From positions 4,216,001 to 4,280,000 of the forward strand of contig NZ_CP012266.1 of assembly GCF_001277235.1 (NCBI RefSeq): 64,000 nucleotides of DNA, read 5' to 3'. The notes under the pieces were generated by a model. The model had not been told where the DNA came from. It did no database searches and was given only the letters and a program-made list of their open reading frames with translations. This document shows positions 25,469-35,301 of the stretch, in pieces. Numbering within the stretch: position 1 is the first letter of the stretch; every line of letters begins with the position of its first letter. A program made the translations under genes and the position numbers. Source of the stretch: Cronobacter dublinensis subsp. dublinensis LMG 23823. GTDB lineage: Bacteria; Pseudomonadota; Gammaproteobacteria; Enterobacterales; Enterobacteriaceae.

Positions 25469-26947
25469 TTAATGGGCGGGCGGAATGTCGGTGACATCCG
25501 TGCGCGCGTCATCCTGCGCAGGCGGCGGCGTCACGGGTGTCATAATGCGATCCCAGGTCTCCTTGAGCGCCTTGACGCTGTACTCTTCTTCGCCCTTCGG
25601 TTGCAGCAGGATAAGCGCCATTTCCTGTGACAGCTGCTGGCGTAAATCCTGATTCAGCTCGGCGGCGGTCAGGTTGTTGAGGAAGGCCTGGCGCAGGTTC
25701 TGATACTGCTCCGGCGCGATATCCACCACCTGATTTTGCAGCGAGCGCATCCGCTGGTTAATGAGCACATCGGTATCGGTGCGCGCATAGGTCGCGAACA
25801 GCTTTTGCAGCTCCAGTTTTTTCTGGGCGATCAGCGCGTTGAACTCATCCACCGACAGACCTTTTTCGCGCACGTTCGCCAGCTCCCGGGCGATCAGCGC
25901 CAGGTTGCTGTCGAGCTTGTCGTTCGGCGATTCCAGGTTAATGGCGCACTGGGCGCGCTGGAACAGCACGCGGCAGTCAAAGCCGATGCCGATATCTTTG
26001 ATATTGTTTTTGCTTAAGTTCTGCTGCACGTGCCAGAACAGCGCCTCGCGCGCCAGGTCTGCGCGCCAGTAGCGTTGCAGCGCGGCGGATTCGCGAATCG
26101 GCTGCCAGGGGTTATCCCACATAATCGAGAGACGATCCTGGCGTACGCTGTCGGTCATGATAGCCACCGGATCGCGACGCAGCGGCGAGAGCGTCGGCAC
26201 AGGCGCTGGCGTGTCGCGTTTGCCTTTCAGCTCGCCGAAGGCTTTGTTGATCTGCTCCGCCACCGCGCGGCTGTCGACGTTGCCGACCACGATAAGCGTC
26301 ATGGCGTCCGGGGTGTACCACTTCTTGTAGTAGGCTTCGAGTTGCTTCGCATCCACCGGCTGTTTCAAATCGACCGACGGGTCGTGGCCCAGCAGCGTGG
26401 AGCCTTTCAGGCGGTGACGCCACCAGCCATCCTGCGTATCGGGCCAGGTGGCGACCATATCCTGCGTCTGCAGCGCTTTGGTGACGCTTTCCGGCGTAAT
26501 GACGACGCGGCCTGCGGTATCGGAGAGATAGGTCAGCGCTTCTTTGAGCAGGTCGTTACGGTTATTCGGCAGGCTCAGGTTAAACAGCGTGTAGTCATAA
26601 GAGACCATCACCGGCGGCATCGGGCGCTTCGGGTCGATGCTCTGCTGCCAGAGCGAGCGCGCCTGCACGGCCTGAAGGCTGCCGCTCTGGGTCAGCGCCA
26701 GACGCGGCAGAAAACGCGTATAGCCGCTTTGTTGGGTGTTTTCGGCAAGCGACCCGGCGTTAACGGTCAGGCGAACTTCAATGCGATCGCTCGGACGCTG
26801 CGGCGTGGAGAGAATTTGCCACTGAAAGCCGTTGCTCAACGTGCCCTGTTGCCAGGCCGGGTCGGGCTGGAGCGGTTCTGCCTGCACGAGGCTGGCGGCC
26901 GCGATCAGTATGCCGCCAGCGATAAGTCGAATTCTTGTGCCCTGCAT
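25469..26947 (-). CDS. yhjJ: Periplasmic M16-family (insulinase-like) protein YhjJ, probably non-catalytic
   Basis: 492 residues, exported (signal peptide about 1-23, ending VQA), matching E. coli YhjJ (498). The fold is that of the M16 zinc peptidases: N-terminal core (LSNGFQWQILSTPQRPSDRIEVRLTVNAGSLAE) and second domain beginning near KKWYTPDAMTLIVVGNVD. Where active members carry HxxEH, this one reads R-F-L-P-R (in YTRFLPRLAL), so both zinc histidines and the catalytic Glu are gone. It is likely a pseudo-peptidase with a binding or chaperone role. Its function is not known. Confidence 0.9.
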   Translation of the reverse strand: MQGTRIRLIAGGILIAAASLVQAEPLQPDPAWQQGTLSNGFQWQILSTPQRPSDRIEVRLTVNAGSLAENTQQSGYTRFLPRLALTQSGSLQAVQARSLWQQSIDPKRPMPPVMVSYDYTLFNLSLPNNRNDLLKEALTYLSDTAGRVVITPESVTKALQTQDMVATWPDTQDGWWRHRLKGSTLLGHDPSVDLKQPVDAKQLEAYYKKWYTPDAMTLIVVGNVDSRAVAEQINKAFGELKGKRDTPAPVPTLSPLRRDPVAIMTDSVRQDRLSIMWDNPWQPIRESAALQRYWRADLAREALFWHVQQNLSKNNIKDIGIGFDCRVLFQRAQCAINLESPNDKLDSNLALIARELANVREKGLSVDEFNALIAQKKLELQKLFATYARTDTDVLINQRMRSLQNQVVDIAPEQYQNLRQAFLNNLTAAELNQDLRQQLSQEMALILLQPKGEEEYSVKALKETWDRIMTPVTPPPAQDDARTDVTDIPPAH

Positions 26948-27145
26948 GTATACCCCTGATCAACATTCCTGGTTAAAAACAGTCAAATGACGACAAAAGC
27001 TGCTGCGGCCTGCCGCCAAAGATAGCGCTTAAACTTTTCGTTAGACCGCAAAAATGCGGAAATGTCGCGCAATAGAGGGAAATAAACGTTAATTATGCGC
27101 AGGCACCCGCCGCCAGAGCAAGCGGCGGCGGGCTAAAGAGTGAGA
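26948..27145. other. Intergenic region yhjJ-dctA
   Basis: About 200 bases. It contains the yhjJ promoter and a GC-rich hairpin (CCGCCGC, eight-base loop, GCGGCGG around 27108-27132) just after the dctA stop, which lacks a clear T-run on the minus strand and so is only a possible terminator or mRNA 3' stabiliser for dctA. Confidence 0.45.
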
Positions 27146-28432
27146 TCAGGAGGAGATTTGCGGCGATTTAGAGCCAGAATTCTTGTTATTCAGGGTTTCA
27201 CGCAGCTGATTTTCATCAAGCTCTTTGACCCATTTCGCGACCACCACGGTTGCCACGCCGTTGCCCACCAGGTTGGTTAACGCGCGCGCTTCAGACATAA
27301 AGCGGTCGATGCCGAGGATCAGCGCAAGCCCCGCCACAGGCAGGTGGCCGACCGCAGAAATCGTGGCTGCCAGCACGATAAAGCCGCTGCCCGTCACGCC
27401 CGCCGCGCCTTTCGACGAGAGCAACAAGACCACCAGCAGCGTTATTTGATGGAAAATATCCATATGGCTGTTGGTCGCCTGGGCGATGAACACCGCCGCC
27501 ATCGTCAGGTAAATCGATGTGCCGTCGAGGTTAAACGAGTAGCCGGTCGGGATAACCAGCCCCACCACCGATTTGCGGCAGCCGAGCTTTTCCATCTTGT
27601 CGAGCATACGCGGCAGCGCCGACTCCGACGACGACGTTCCGAGCACGATCAGCAGCTCTTCTTTGATATAGCGGATGAACTTGAAGATGTTAAAGCCGGT
27701 GGCGCGCGCGATGCTGCCCAGCACGACGACCACGAACAGGATACAGGTGATGTAGAAGCAGATGATCAGCTGGCCGAGCTGTACCAGCGTGCCGACGCCA
27801 TATTTACCGATGGTAAACGCCATCGCGCCGAACGCCCCGATAGGCGCAAGACGCATGATCATATTGATGATGCCGAAAATCACCTGCGAGAAGCTTTCGA
27901 TGACGTTGAAAATCAGCTGGCCGTTGCGGCCCAGACGGTGCAGCGCGAAGCCGAACAGCACGGCGAACAGCAGCACCTGGAGAATATTACCGCTGGCGAA
28001 CGCGCCGATAACGCTTGAGGGGATCACATCCAGCAGGAAGGCGACAACGCCCTGCTGCTGCGCCTGCTCGGCATAGACCGCGACGGCTTTGGCGTCGAGG
28101 GTGGCGGGGTCGACGTTCATCCCGGCGCCCGGCTGCACCAGGTTAACGATAATCAGGCCGATAATCAGCGCCACAGTACTGACAATTTCAAAATAGAGTA
28201 GCGCGACCGCGCCCGTGCGCCCCACCGCCTTCATGCTTTCCATACCCGCAATGCCGGTCACGACGGTGCAGAAAATTACCGGCGCGATAATCATTTTAAT
28301 CAGCTTTACGAAGCCGTCGCCGAGCGGTTTCATCTGCGCGCCCAGCTCCGGGTAGAAGTGACCGAGCAAGATCCCGATCGCTATCGCGGTCAGCACCTGA
28401 AAATAAAGGCTCTTGAAGATAGAGAGTTTCAT
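27146..28432 (-). CDS. dctA: C4-dicarboxylate:H+ (Na+) symporter DctA
   Basis: 428 residues, same length as E. coli DctA. It brings in aerobic succinate, fumarate, malate and also orotate. The DAACS-family signatures are present: LLIVLGTSSSESALPRM (serine-rich hairpin near residue 270), GYSFNLDGTSIY, and SSKGAAGVTGSGFIVLAAT. ATG 28432 gives the canonical N terminus; a longer frame to 28504 was rejected. Confidence 0.97.
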   Translation of the reverse strand: MKLSIFKSLYFQVLTAIAIGILLGHFYPELGAQMKPLGDGFVKLIKMIIAPVIFCTVVTGIAGMESMKAVGRTGAVALLYFEIVSTVALIIGLIIVNLVQPGAGMNVDPATLDAKAVAVYAEQAQQQGVVAFLLDVIPSSVIGAFASGNILQVLLFAVLFGFALHRLGRNGQLIFNVIESFSQVIFGIINMIMRLAPIGAFGAMAFTIGKYGVGTLVQLGQLIICFYITCILFVVVVLGSIARATGFNIFKFIRYIKEELLIVLGTSSSESALPRMLDKMEKLGCRKSVVGLVIPTGYSFNLDGTSIYLTMAAVFIAQATNSHMDIFHQITLLVVLLLSSKGAAGVTGSGFIVLAATISAVGHLPVAGLALILGIDRFMSEARALTNLVGNGVATVVVAKWVKELDENQLRETLNNKNSGSKSPQISS

Positions 28433-28612
28433 AGGGGTGTCCTTGAAGGTAATAACCACAGGAATTGTGTGTGAAAATCCCGCCTGTAGCGCTAAAAGTA
28501 ACACCCGTAAAACATGTCAGATATATCGAAGCATCAAATTGGAAACATAAATGTTAAATTTTAAGAGCTGAAACGCGTCAGCTCCGTCACACTTACACCC
28601 TTTGCAGCGGCA

Positions 28613-30571
28613 TTACGGTTTTGCGAGCCAGGCGTCTTCAAAGGCGGCGGGCGTCGCCGCTTTGCCGAACAAAAAGCCCTGACCCACCGTCACGCCCGCG
28701 TTCAACAGCCAGTCGCGCTGCGCCTCGTTCTGAATGCCTTCCGCCACCAGTTCGAGGTTGAGGTTTTTCGCCATGCTGATAATGGCCGACACCACGCTGT
28801 TATCGTCCGGCAGCGCATCAACAAAGCTCTTGTCGATTTTCAGGCTGTCGACCGGCAGCGCTTTCATCTGCTGAAGCTGGCTTAAGCTCGCATAGCCCGT
28901 ACCGAAATCATCCAGCGCGATGCGCACGCCCGCCTCGCGCAGCGGGCGCAGAATGGCGATGGCCGCGCCGGTATCTGCGATGCGCTGGCTTTCCGTCATC
29001 TCAAGGGTCAGCGTACCGGGCGCGATGGCGTAACGCGTCAGGCGTTGCAGCATCGTCTGCACCAGATCGCGGTTTAAGAGCTGGAGCGACGAGACATTGA
29101 CCGACAGCGGCAGCGTAATGCCGTGCGCCTGCCAGCGCGCCAGCAGCTGGCACGCTTCTTCCAGCACCCAGTCGCCAACGGTGACGATAAGCCCGCTCGA
29201 CTCGATATTCTCGATAAGCCCGGCGGGCAGCGTCCAGTCGCCATCCGGCTGGCGCTCGCGCAGCAGCGCCTCCGCGCCGACAATCTCGCCGGTGCGCATA
29301 TCTACCTGTGGTTGCAGCCAGACGGCATACTGGCGGCGCGCCAGCGCATTCTGAATGGCGCTTACCTGTGCGTTTTCCGCGTTTTCGCCGAAGAACGCGA
29401 CCTGATTGACGCCGCGGCGCCGTGCATCGAGCGCGGCGGACACCGCGCTCTGGTAAAGCGCTGAGGCATTCTGGCGACCATCGAACATCGCCACGCCGAT
29501 GCTGGCTGCGCCCGCGTGGGCGTCGGTAGGCGCCTCCAGCGGCTCCTGAAGCGCGGCCAGCAGCTGTTGCGTCAGCGTGACCGCATGCTCCGGCGTCTTC
29601 ACGCCGTGGGCGATAATCGCGAAATCGTCCTGGCTAACCTGCGTCAGCACCATGCGCGGCGTCAGCGCCGAGCGCAGCTTCTCGACGCGCGCCAGCGCCA
29701 GCGCGTCGCGCTGCGTGTCGTCCACGTCGGACAGCGGTTCGCAGGCCACATACAGCAGCGCAGTCGCGCCGCCCGTCGCCACGGCGTGCTCCAGCAGCGC
29801 CATCAGCAGCGCCTGGTTGGGCAGGCCGGTCTTCGGGAAGCGCGTGGCGCGGGAGCGCGCCTCGTCAAACTGACGCGCCAGTGCCTGCTGGTTGCGGTTG
29901 TAGCTGCGCACCAGCATGCCGATTTCATCGTCCTGATGCAGACGCGGAATGGCGAGCTGATGATGCGCCAGTTCGTGCGCGTCGAGCGCGTTCAGCGTAC
30001 GTGTGATGTCGCGCAGCGGATGCAGGATCAGCCGGTTAATGCACCAGGTGATGGCCACAGAGAGGATCAGCGCCAGCAGCAGGAATGTCGTCAGCAGCGT
30101 CGAGATGGCGTTAATGATAAAACGGTACATGCGCCAGGAGTCGGCCTGGAGTACCAGATACGCCAGCGGCTGCGGATTAGCGGGCCGCTCCAGCGAATAG
30201 AGCGGCAGGCTTATCTGCACCGGCAGCTCAAAAACACGGGCCAGCGTCACCGGAATGGGACGTTCGGGCATAAAGCGCATGCGCAACGCCTGGAACTGAT
30301 TGGGCAACACCACGTCGGCGCGGCTTATCACGCCTGCGGGTTTGATGTCGCGAAGGATAGCCTCCGCCTCCGGGATATTCGCCTTCAGGATCGCGGCGGA
30401 AAGCGGCTGGCGCACCGAGCGGGCGATGCTCTCCATCTGCATGGCGGTGTGGTAGCGGTGCGACTGCACGAAATGAAACAGCAAAACGACGCTGAAAATA
30501 AAAAGAAAAAAGACGGAAACGGCCGAAACCATCGCCATCTGTTTAATCGTTAGGGAACGACTGACTCGCAA
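28613..30571 (-). CDS. pdeK: Membrane-bound c-di-GMP phosphodiesterase PdeK (YhjK)
   Basis: 652 residues (E. coli PdeK 651). Order: membrane helix (about 10-32), periplasmic sensor loop, second helix (about 150-175), HAMP-like segment, degenerate GGDEF domain (SQDDF at the active loop, so no cyclase activity expected), and C-terminal EAL domain. The EAL part is intact: GAEALLR, VNVSSLQL, EMTESQ, LDDFGTGYASL, LKIDKSF. It should degrade c-di-GMP at the inner membrane next to the cellulose synthase. The start is TTG at 30571 with GGAG seven bases upstream; ATG 30538 is the alternative. It is in front of the bcs genes, as in E. coli. Confidence 0.92.
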   Translation of the reverse strand: MRVSRSLTIKQMAMVSAVSVFFLFIFSVVLLFHFVQSHRYHTAMQMESIARSVRQPLSAAILKANIPEAEAILRDIKPAGVISRADVVLPNQFQALRMRFMPERPIPVTLARVFELPVQISLPLYSLERPANPQPLAYLVLQADSWRMYRFIINAISTLLTTFLLLALILSVAITWCINRLILHPLRDITRTLNALDAHELAHHQLAIPRLHQDDEIGMLVRSYNRNQQALARQFDEARSRATRFPKTGLPNQALLMALLEHAVATGGATALLYVACEPLSDVDDTQRDALALARVEKLRSALTPRMVLTQVSQDDFAIIAHGVKTPEHAVTLTQQLLAALQEPLEAPTDAHAGAASIGVAMFDGRQNASALYQSAVSAALDARRRGVNQVAFFGENAENAQVSAIQNALARRQYAVWLQPQVDMRTGEIVGAEALLRERQPDGDWTLPAGLIENIESSGLIVTVGDWVLEEACQLLARWQAHGITLPLSVNVSSLQLLNRDLVQTMLQRLTRYAIAPGTLTLEMTESQRIADTGAAIAILRPLREAGVRIALDDFGTGYASLSQLQQMKALPVDSLKIDKSFVDALPDDNSVVSAIISMAKNLNLELVAEGIQNEAQRDWLLNAGVTVGQGFLFGKAATPAAFEDAWLAKP

Positions 30572-30694
30572 CTTGATTCTCCACTGATGCCACTGCCCGC
30601 ATGATAATCACTCATAATTATCATTGCGGGCGGAAGTATACTGCATTGTTGTGGAATTTAACCGCGCGGCCGGGCCGAACGGGTATTATTCTCG

Positions 30695-33600
30695 TTACCT
30701 GTCGGCGTATGGCGTCAGCGTCCGCGGCGGCATATCCATGTCACCCTGCCAGCCAGCCTGCGAGTAGCGGATAAACAGCGAGAAATTGCTCGGCGTGTAA
30801 TCCTTCGCCTGCTGAATATCGACTGCCGCGCCAACCGACCAGTTGGAGGTGATGCGACGCTCAATCAGCGCGTTGGCCGTATAGCCCCAGCCGTTGCTGC
30901 TGCCACCCTCTCCCGGCTCATTTTTATCGGCATAACGGCTTAACGCTGAATTATCCGGGTTTATCTCCGACGGCGGGATCAGGCCCGACAGCGGATAGCG
31001 GCGCTGCGCCTGCGTGCGGGAGTGCGACCACGAGCCCGACGCGCCAAGCTCCCAGGACCAGTTTTCGGTTCTCATTCGCCACGCCACCGGCACCGCGAAC
31101 GAGACGTACTCCTGCGGGCTGTAGTAGCCGCCCTGGCCTAAAGAGTAACCGCTCAAATCTTTCTCATAGTGCCACACCATGTTGTTGAGCCCAATGGTGA
31201 GGCGCTGATTATTTTCGTTAATCAGCTTGTAGTAATAGCCGCTCATCCAGCGGACGCGCCAGTTGTCGGCGACGTTTTTCCCGGTGAGCTGATCGGCGTT
31301 CAGGCTGGCCCAGACGCCGTGCGCCTCGCCGCGATCGTAGCTGATGCTCGCCCCGCCGCCCGTGGCGCGCACGCCGCCCCAGGTGGTGCCGGTGTTGGAC
31401 GGCGCGTCACGCTGTCCGGCAAAGGCCAGCATGGAGCTGGAAATCGGCCTGCGGTGGGCGTTAACTGTATAGCCAATCGGGCCGAGATCGCTGCTGTAGC
31501 TGACGCCGCCCACGATATCGACCACGTCAAACCCTATAGGCGTGGTGCCGAGATCCACATCCCAGGTCTCATTCTGCCAGCCTGCCGCCACGCTCACGCC
31601 GGAGGCGCGCTGTTTGCCATTGCCGGAACAGAAGGTGGTCGTACAGGTGCCCCAGTTTTCCTTATAGGGACTGTCGCTGAAGCTGCCCGGATTCATATTC
31701 ACCGCATCGGTACGCAGGAACAGACGTCCGTCGCGCAGCGGCGCGTCCACCTGCAACATGGTGGTGTTCGCTTTCAGATCCGAATAGCCCGCTGTGCCGC
31801 TGGAGCCCCAGTAGTCATGCTGGAGCGTCACGTTTAAATCCTGCTGACGGTACAGATCCGCCGCGTCGCCGCGCACGCTGCGTTTCAGCCAGTCGTCGCT
31901 CGCGTCGTTGCGGGTGAGGCGCGTGAAGGTATCGTTATCGACAGGCCGCGTCGGGGTGATGGCCGAGGCCACCATCGCGTCGCGATACGTCTGCAACGCC
32001 TGCTGCGGTTCGCCGTTCTGGCGCTGGAAGCGGGCCGCGTCGCGCAGCACCAGCGCGGTCTCCTGCGACGGCGGCTGCGTTCTGGCAGTGGCGGCAAGCA
32101 CGGCGAAAGCCTGTTGCGCGCGCGCGGTGTCGCCAAGCGCCGCCTGGGCGTTGGCAAGGCGGCGCTGCGTGCCGGGCGAGCGCGGTTCGCCATTGGCAGC
32201 AGACGTTGTCAACGCGGCGAGCTGTTCACGGGCCGCCGCGTTGTCGCCGTCGGCGATCAGCGCTTCGGCAAGCCCGAGCCGCGCCTCTTCGCTGCCCGGC
32301 GTACGCGCCAGCACCGCCTGATACTGCGCGCGCGCCGCCGCGTTATCACCGCGCTGCTGCGCCCAGTCCGCGAGCGTTAAATCGATACGATCGGAAGCGG
32401 GCTGCTGGCGCAACAGCGCAACGGCCTGCGCCTCCTGACCGTTGTCACGCAGGCGGTTGGCGGTCGCCATCAGTTCATTGGTCTGCAACCGCTGCGCCAG
32501 TTCGAGAATGTTCGGCGTCCATTTATCACGCGGCAACGTATTGAGATGCGTGAGCGCGGCGCGCTCGCGTTCGCTGCCGGAAAGATAGAGCCCGTAAGCG
32601 TAGACCTGCTCAGGATCGGTCGACCTGCGCTGGGCCAGTTGCCCCAGCAGCATATCGGCCTCGCGGCGCTGTCCGGCGGCGGCCAGATCGCTTGCCAGCC
32701 GGTAAGTAATCCAGACGCTTTCCGGGTCGAGCGCCAGGCGCTGGCGCTGCAGCGCCGCGGCCTCGGCGAAGCGTCCCTTGCTTTCCAGCGCGCCGGCCTG
32801 CTGCGCCAGACGATCGTTCGTCAGGCTGCGCTCGATATCCTCAATGCTGCGCCGCTGGCTCGCGGAGAGCGTGGCGATAAAGGCATCGGCTCGCTCCGGT
32901 GACTGCCGACGATAGAGATTCGCCAACCCGCGGATCGCGTTGCTGTTGGTGTTATCCATGCGCAGCGCCTGGCGGTAATAACGCTCGGCCTGCGCGTCGT
33001 CTTTGCGGGCTACCGCGACGTCGCCAAGCCCCAGCACCGCGTAGCTGTCGGTGTTGTCCACCGTCGCGGCCTGCTGATATTTCTGCTGCGCCTGCGCCAG
33101 ATTATTGGCCTTCAGCGCCGCGTCGCCCTGCTGTATTAACAGCCAGTAGCGGTTGACCTGCAACAGGCTCTGCCAGCGGCCGCTGTTGGGGCTGTTCGGA
33201 TCCTGCTTCAGCGCCTGCTCCAGCAGCGGCACGGCGCGCGCGCGGTTGCCCTGCTGGGAATACGCCTGGGCGAGCGCGCCCAGCGCTTCGCTGTCGTTCG
33301 GGTTCGCCTGTACCGCGCGACTCAGATCCGCCACCGCCCGGCCGCCCTGGCCTTCTTCCACTTTGGCGATGCCCTGCATTCTGGCGCGGTATGCCGGGTC
33401 GGCGAGCTTGCTTTGCTGCTCCGCCAGCAGTCCTTTGGCTTTATCCGCGGTTTCGCCGCTGCTGAACACCTGTAAGAAGCGCTCCAACGCGGCGACGCTG
33501 TCATCGCTCGCGGGCATGCCCTGAATTTGTTGATACCAGAGATCCGCCGCCGTTTCGCGCCCGCCGCCCGATTTCGCCATCTGCTCCAGAATGCTGAAGC

Positions 33601-34198
33601 CCTCCTGCTGGCGGTTGGCGGAAAAGAGCTGGAGCGCGAGCTGGGTACGCAGCTGATCGTTGCCCGGCGCGCGGGCGTTCAGCGCCTGCATCTGGCGGAT
33701 AGCCTCGTCGCGCCGCGCCGGATCCTTCGCCACCAGCGCCCAGTATTCGATAGCCAGATCGCCGTCCGGCGGCGCGCCGTTAAAGAGTTTCTGATACGCC
33801 GCCAGCGCCTCCTGAGTATGCCCGGTGGTGCCGAGGAGACGCGCCTGCTGCAACTGCTGGCGTCCTTCCGGCGAGGAGAGCGCAAGCGTGATCCGCGCCT
33901 GCTGATAGGCGGGCGACTGCGGCGCAAGTTTGCCAAGGCGCGCGAACTGCTCCTGCGCGCCGGTGTTATCGCCCTGGCGCAGCAGATAACGCATCCGTGC
34001 GGCGATCACGTCCGGGTCGTCGGGGCTGATGAGCTCCAGCCGATAGAGCGACTGGCGCACCAGGTCGTCACGTTTAGCGGATTCGCCAAGCCGCACCTGT
34101 TCGAGCAACTGCTGCCTGGCGTCCGCCTGTGCCTGCGCCTGTCCAGAAAGGGCCACGCCGAGCGCCAGAGCGGTGATACTTAACGCGAACTTGTGCAT
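30695..34198 (-). CDS. bcsC: Cellulose synthase subunit BcsC (outer-membrane exporter with TPR scaffold)
   Basis: 1167 residues (E. coli 1157). A signal peptide (1-23) is followed by a long periplasmic superhelix of TPR repeats (about 30-800, many A-x-x-x-Y-Q/YR-x-A-L motifs) and a C-terminal outer-membrane beta-barrel (about 830-1167, aromatic/Gly-rich strands, ending SFSLFIRYSQAGW region then a short tail). It threads the glucan chain from BcsB to the surface. The start overlaps the end of bcsZ by 19 bases. It is the last gene of bcsRQABZC. Confidence 0.95.
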   Translation of the reverse strand: MHKFALSITALALGVALSGQAQAQADARQQLLEQVRLGESAKRDDLVRQSLYRLELISPDDPDVIAARMRYLLRQGDNTGAQEQFARLGKLAPQSPAYQQARITLALSSPEGRQQLQQARLLGTTGHTQEALAAYQKLFNGAPPDGDLAIEYWALVAKDPARRDEAIRQMQALNARAPGNDQLRTQLALQLFSANRQQEGFSILEQMAKSGGGRETAADLWYQQIQGMPASDDSVAALERFLQVFSSGETADKAKGLLAEQQSKLADPAYRARMQGIAKVEEGQGGRAVADLSRAVQANPNDSEALGALAQAYSQQGNRARAVPLLEQALKQDPNSPNSGRWQSLLQVNRYWLLIQQGDAALKANNLAQAQQKYQQAATVDNTDSYAVLGLGDVAVARKDDAQAERYYRQALRMDNTNSNAIRGLANLYRRQSPERADAFIATLSASQRRSIEDIERSLTNDRLAQQAGALESKGRFAEAAALQRQRLALDPESVWITYRLASDLAAAGQRREADMLLGQLAQRRSTDPEQVYAYGLYLSGSERERAALTHLNTLPRDKWTPNILELAQRLQTNELMATANRLRDNGQEAQAVALLRQQPASDRIDLTLADWAQQRGDNAAARAQYQAVLARTPGSEEARLGLAEALIADGDNAAAREQLAALTTSAANGEPRSPGTQRRLANAQAALGDTARAQQAFAVLAATARTQPPSQETALVLRDAARFQRQNGEPQQALQTYRDAMVASAITPTRPVDNDTFTRLTRNDASDDWLKRSVRGDAADLYRQQDLNVTLQHDYWGSSGTAGYSDLKANTTMLQVDAPLRDGRLFLRTDAVNMNPGSFSDSPYKENWGTCTTTFCSGNGKQRASGVSVAAGWQNETWDVDLGTTPIGFDVVDIVGGVSYSSDLGPIGYTVNAHRRPISSSMLAFAGQRDAPSNTGTTWGGVRATGGGASISYDRGEAHGVWASLNADQLTGKNVADNWRVRWMSGYYYKLINENNQRLTIGLNNMVWHYEKDLSGYSLGQGGYYSPQEYVSFAVPVAWRMRTENWSWELGASGSWSHSRTQAQRRYPLSGLIPPSEINPDNSALSRYADKNEPGEGGSSNGWGYTANALIERRITSNWSVGAAVDIQQAKDYTPSNFSLFIRYSQAGWQGDMDMPPRTLTPYADR

Positions 34199-35295
34199 GA
34201 CTCTCCCCAGGCGGGTTGCAGCTCACCGTCGACGGTGAAGCGAAAACGGTGTTGATCCCATCCCTGGCCGAACAGGGTTAATACATAGCTGTAATAGGCG
34301 TCCTGCTGCGGGTAGTTATCCACCACGCGCTGGCGCTGCAACGCCTGAGTGTCACGGTTTTGCAGGAATGGCAGCAGCGCGGCGGAGAAGCCCACCGGCC
34401 CGTTGCCCTGGGTTTTTCCATCAATCACGCGCGCTTTCTCCGGCGGCAGGCCCGCTTTCTGCGTCGCGGCTTCCATTGCGCTGAGCCGTTTGAGTAGCGG
34501 CGCCTGCTGTTCATCCGCCGGGTTCATCATACCTACCCAGAGATATACGCGAATCGCGTCATAACTGCTCATCAGCGGCTTTTGCGGCTTCGGGGGATTC
34601 AGCAGCCAGCCTTTACCGGCCTCATAGCTCACCCAGTCCGGCGAAAAACCCTGCGGGGCGGTTTCCAGCAGCAGACGCAGGTTGGTCTCGCGCAGGGTCG
34701 TCCAGGGTTTGCCGTAACGGGTGAAATAGCGGGCCAGCTGCGGCGGCAGATAACTGGGGTTAAAGCGCCAGAGCGTCGGCTCGGCGAAGCTCACCTTGCC
34801 CGGCAGCAGCATGTCGCCAAGCGCCGGCACGGTGACCACTTCTTCTTTGGCGATACGGTCGAGCAGCGCTTTGCCGGTGTCGCTGTAGCGCGGCTCTTTC
34901 CACAGACGCCCCGCCTCCAGCAGGCTCCAGGCTATCCATAAATCGGCGTCTGAGGCGGAGTTGGTGTCGAGCGCCGTCCATTCGTCCGGCCCTTTCATGC
35001 CCCACAGCCAGGCGGGCAGCGTGTTTTTCAGCGAGCCGTCGGCGAGGTTGTTTTCAGTCCACAGCAGGATTTTGTCGAACGCCTCGCGGTCATTGGCCGC
35101 GAGGGCGAAGAACAGCGCGTAGCTCTGCCCTTCGGACGTCGTAATTTTGCGCGGATCGCTCGGGTCAATCACGCGCCCCTCTTCGCTGATGTAGCCGCCT
35201 TTGAAGCGCTCCCAGTCGGGCCAGCTACAGGCGGCATGGGCTGAAACCGTTGCCAGCAACACGCCCGCCGCCAGCCATCTGCAAAGATTTTTCAT
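34180..35295 (-). CDS. bcsZ: Periplasmic endo-1,4-beta-glucanase BcsZ (GH8)
   Basis: 371 residues (E. coli 368). A signal peptide (1-21, AHA end) leads into a GH8 (alpha/alpha)6 barrel. The proposed acid Glu55 lies in TTSEGQSYALF and the base Asp, about 246, in SSYDAIRVYLW, matching E. coli Glu55/Asp243. The enzyme trims cellulose in the periplasm and is needed for normal export. It overlaps bcsC by 19 bases and begins 6 bases after the bcsB stop. Confidence 0.95.
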   Translation of the reverse strand: MKNLCRWLAAGVLLATVSAHAACSWPDWERFKGGYISEEGRVIDPSDPRKITTSEGQSYALFFALAANDREAFDKILLWTENNLADGSLKNTLPAWLWGMKGPDEWTALDTNSASDADLWIAWSLLEAGRLWKEPRYSDTGKALLDRIAKEEVVTVPALGDMLLPGKVSFAEPTLWRFNPSYLPPQLARYFTRYGKPWTTLRETNLRLLLETAPQGFSPDWVSYEAGKGWLLNPPKPQKPLMSSYDAIRVYLWVGMMNPADEQQAPLLKRLSAMEAATQKAGLPPEKARVIDGKTQGNGPVGFSAALLPFLQNRDTQALQRQRVVDNYPQQDAYYSYVLTLFGQGWDQHRFRFTVDGELQPAWGESCTSSR

Positions 35296-35301
35296 AACAC
35301 G

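Noticed and set aside
29516..30553. A 345-codon open frame antisense to pdeK
   Set aside because: Arg/Gln/His-rich shadow without start signals; the EAL protein on the other strand is secure.
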